Origin: an uncultured Planctomycetota bacterium
Lineage (GTDB): Bacteria > Planctomycetota > UBA1135 > UBA2386
Length of the DNA stretch: 6,238 nt
Assembly (NCBI GenBank): GCA_903925435.1
Contig: CAIYFF010000372.1
Span: forward strand, 1 to 6,238
Direction: 5' to 3'
Part shown: positions 6,050-6,238 of the stretch, in pieces
Layout of the letters: each line of letters opens with the position of its first letter
Numbering within the stretch: position 1 is the first letter of the stretch
Notes under the pieces: model-generated
Seen by the model: the letters and a program-made list of their open reading frames with translations, nothing else
Told to the model about the DNA's origin: nothing
The model's database searches: none
Translations under genes and position numbers: made by a program

Positions 6050-6238
6050 ATGTCGTCCCGCGTCGCCGAGATCCTGAGCTGGTACGAGTCCGACAACCCC
6101 GGTGTGCTGAAGACCCTGCTCTGGATGATGAACACCGGCAACCTCGCCGGGACGGGCAAGTTCGTGATCCTGCCGGTCGACCAGGGCTTCGAGCACGGCC
6201 CCGCGCGTTCGTTCGCGAAGAACCCGGCCGGCTACGAC
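6050..6238 (+). CDS. fbaB: Class I fructose-bisphosphate aldolase (FbaB/DhnA-type), N-terminal part
   Basis: The first 63 codons of a cytosolic Schiff-base aldolase that interconverts fructose-1,6-bisphosphate with dihydroxyacetone phosphate and glyceraldehyde-3-phosphate in glycolysis and gluconeogenesis. Recognised from the N-terminal signature: RVAEILSWYESDNPG (4-18), then GTGKFVILPVDQGFEHGP (34-51) and RSFAKNPAGYD (53-63), which match the conserved opening of bacterial and archaeal-type class I aldolases (DeoC/FbaB family). The Schiff-base lysine lies further on, outside the window. ATG at 6050 was chosen because the family typically begins a few residues before RVEEILSWY; an in-frame GTG two codons upstream (6044) is a possible alternative. 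It follows the secreted-protein gene in the same direction, but a strong hairpin and 234 bp separate them, so it is probably its own transcription unit. Confidence 0.92.
   Translation, partial: MSSRVAEILSWYESDNPGVLKTLLWMMNTGNLAGTGKFVILPVDQGFEHGPARSFAKNPAGYD

Noticed and set aside
4736..6196. 486-codon open frame on the minus strand
   Set aside because: It runs through the CAP/Ig coding region, the terminator hairpin, the intergenic region and the aldolase start, with no recognisable domain; it is an artefact of high GC.
1..6238. CRISPR array, mobile element, tRNA or rRNA
   Set aside because: No regularly spaced repeats, transposase or integrase motifs, terminal inverted repeats, or tRNA/rRNA-like conserved sequences were seen in reading either strand.

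Overview
The window is strongly GC-rich, densely coding bacterial DNA. The best guess for the source is an uncultured Planctomycetota-like bacterium. This is an inference from the large secreted protein (an 'LGF...W-V' module after a helical repeat region, a peptidase-MA-like body, a CAP domain and an Ig-like tail) and from the class I FbaB-type aldolase. No rRNA or other phylogenetic marker is present.

Layout. Positions 1-3201 hold a leftward three-gene cluster, read from right to left: an integral membrane protein (3201-2353), a diverged paralogue of it (2297-1488), and a DinG-family Fe-S DNA helicase (1491 to the left edge, 3' end missing). The helicase GTG start overlaps the stop of the second membrane gene by 4 nt, so these two are almost certainly co-transcribed and translationally coupled. 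A 76-bp divergent spacer (3202-3277) separates this cluster from a rightward gene for a large secreted multidomain protein (3278-5815). That gene is followed by a strong 15-bp GC hairpin (5843-5876) that looks like its terminator. After a leader with a further small hairpin, a rightward class I fructose-bisphosphate aldolase gene begins at 6050 and runs off the right edge (63 codons visible).

Function. The helicase belongs to DNA repair or R-loop/D-loop processing, and the aldolase to glycolysis/gluconeogenesis. The secreted protein probably acts in the periplasm or on the surface; its catalytic signatures look degenerate, which suggests binding or scaffolding rather than hydrolysis. The two membrane proteins each appear to carry one DUF3592-like beta domain outside the membrane and a related one inside. 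Their role is unknown. Apart from the coupled membrane-gene/helicase pair, nothing shows that the genes work in one pathway.

No mobile element, CRISPR array, tRNA or rRNA was seen. No gene-free stretch exceeds 300 bases; the longest is 5816-6049. Many long open frames on the opposite strand are by-products of high GC at third codon positions. No convincing new multi-gene system is present. The points most worth a second look are the tandem membrane paralogues coupled to dinG and the degenerate peptidase-CAP-Ig secreted protein.
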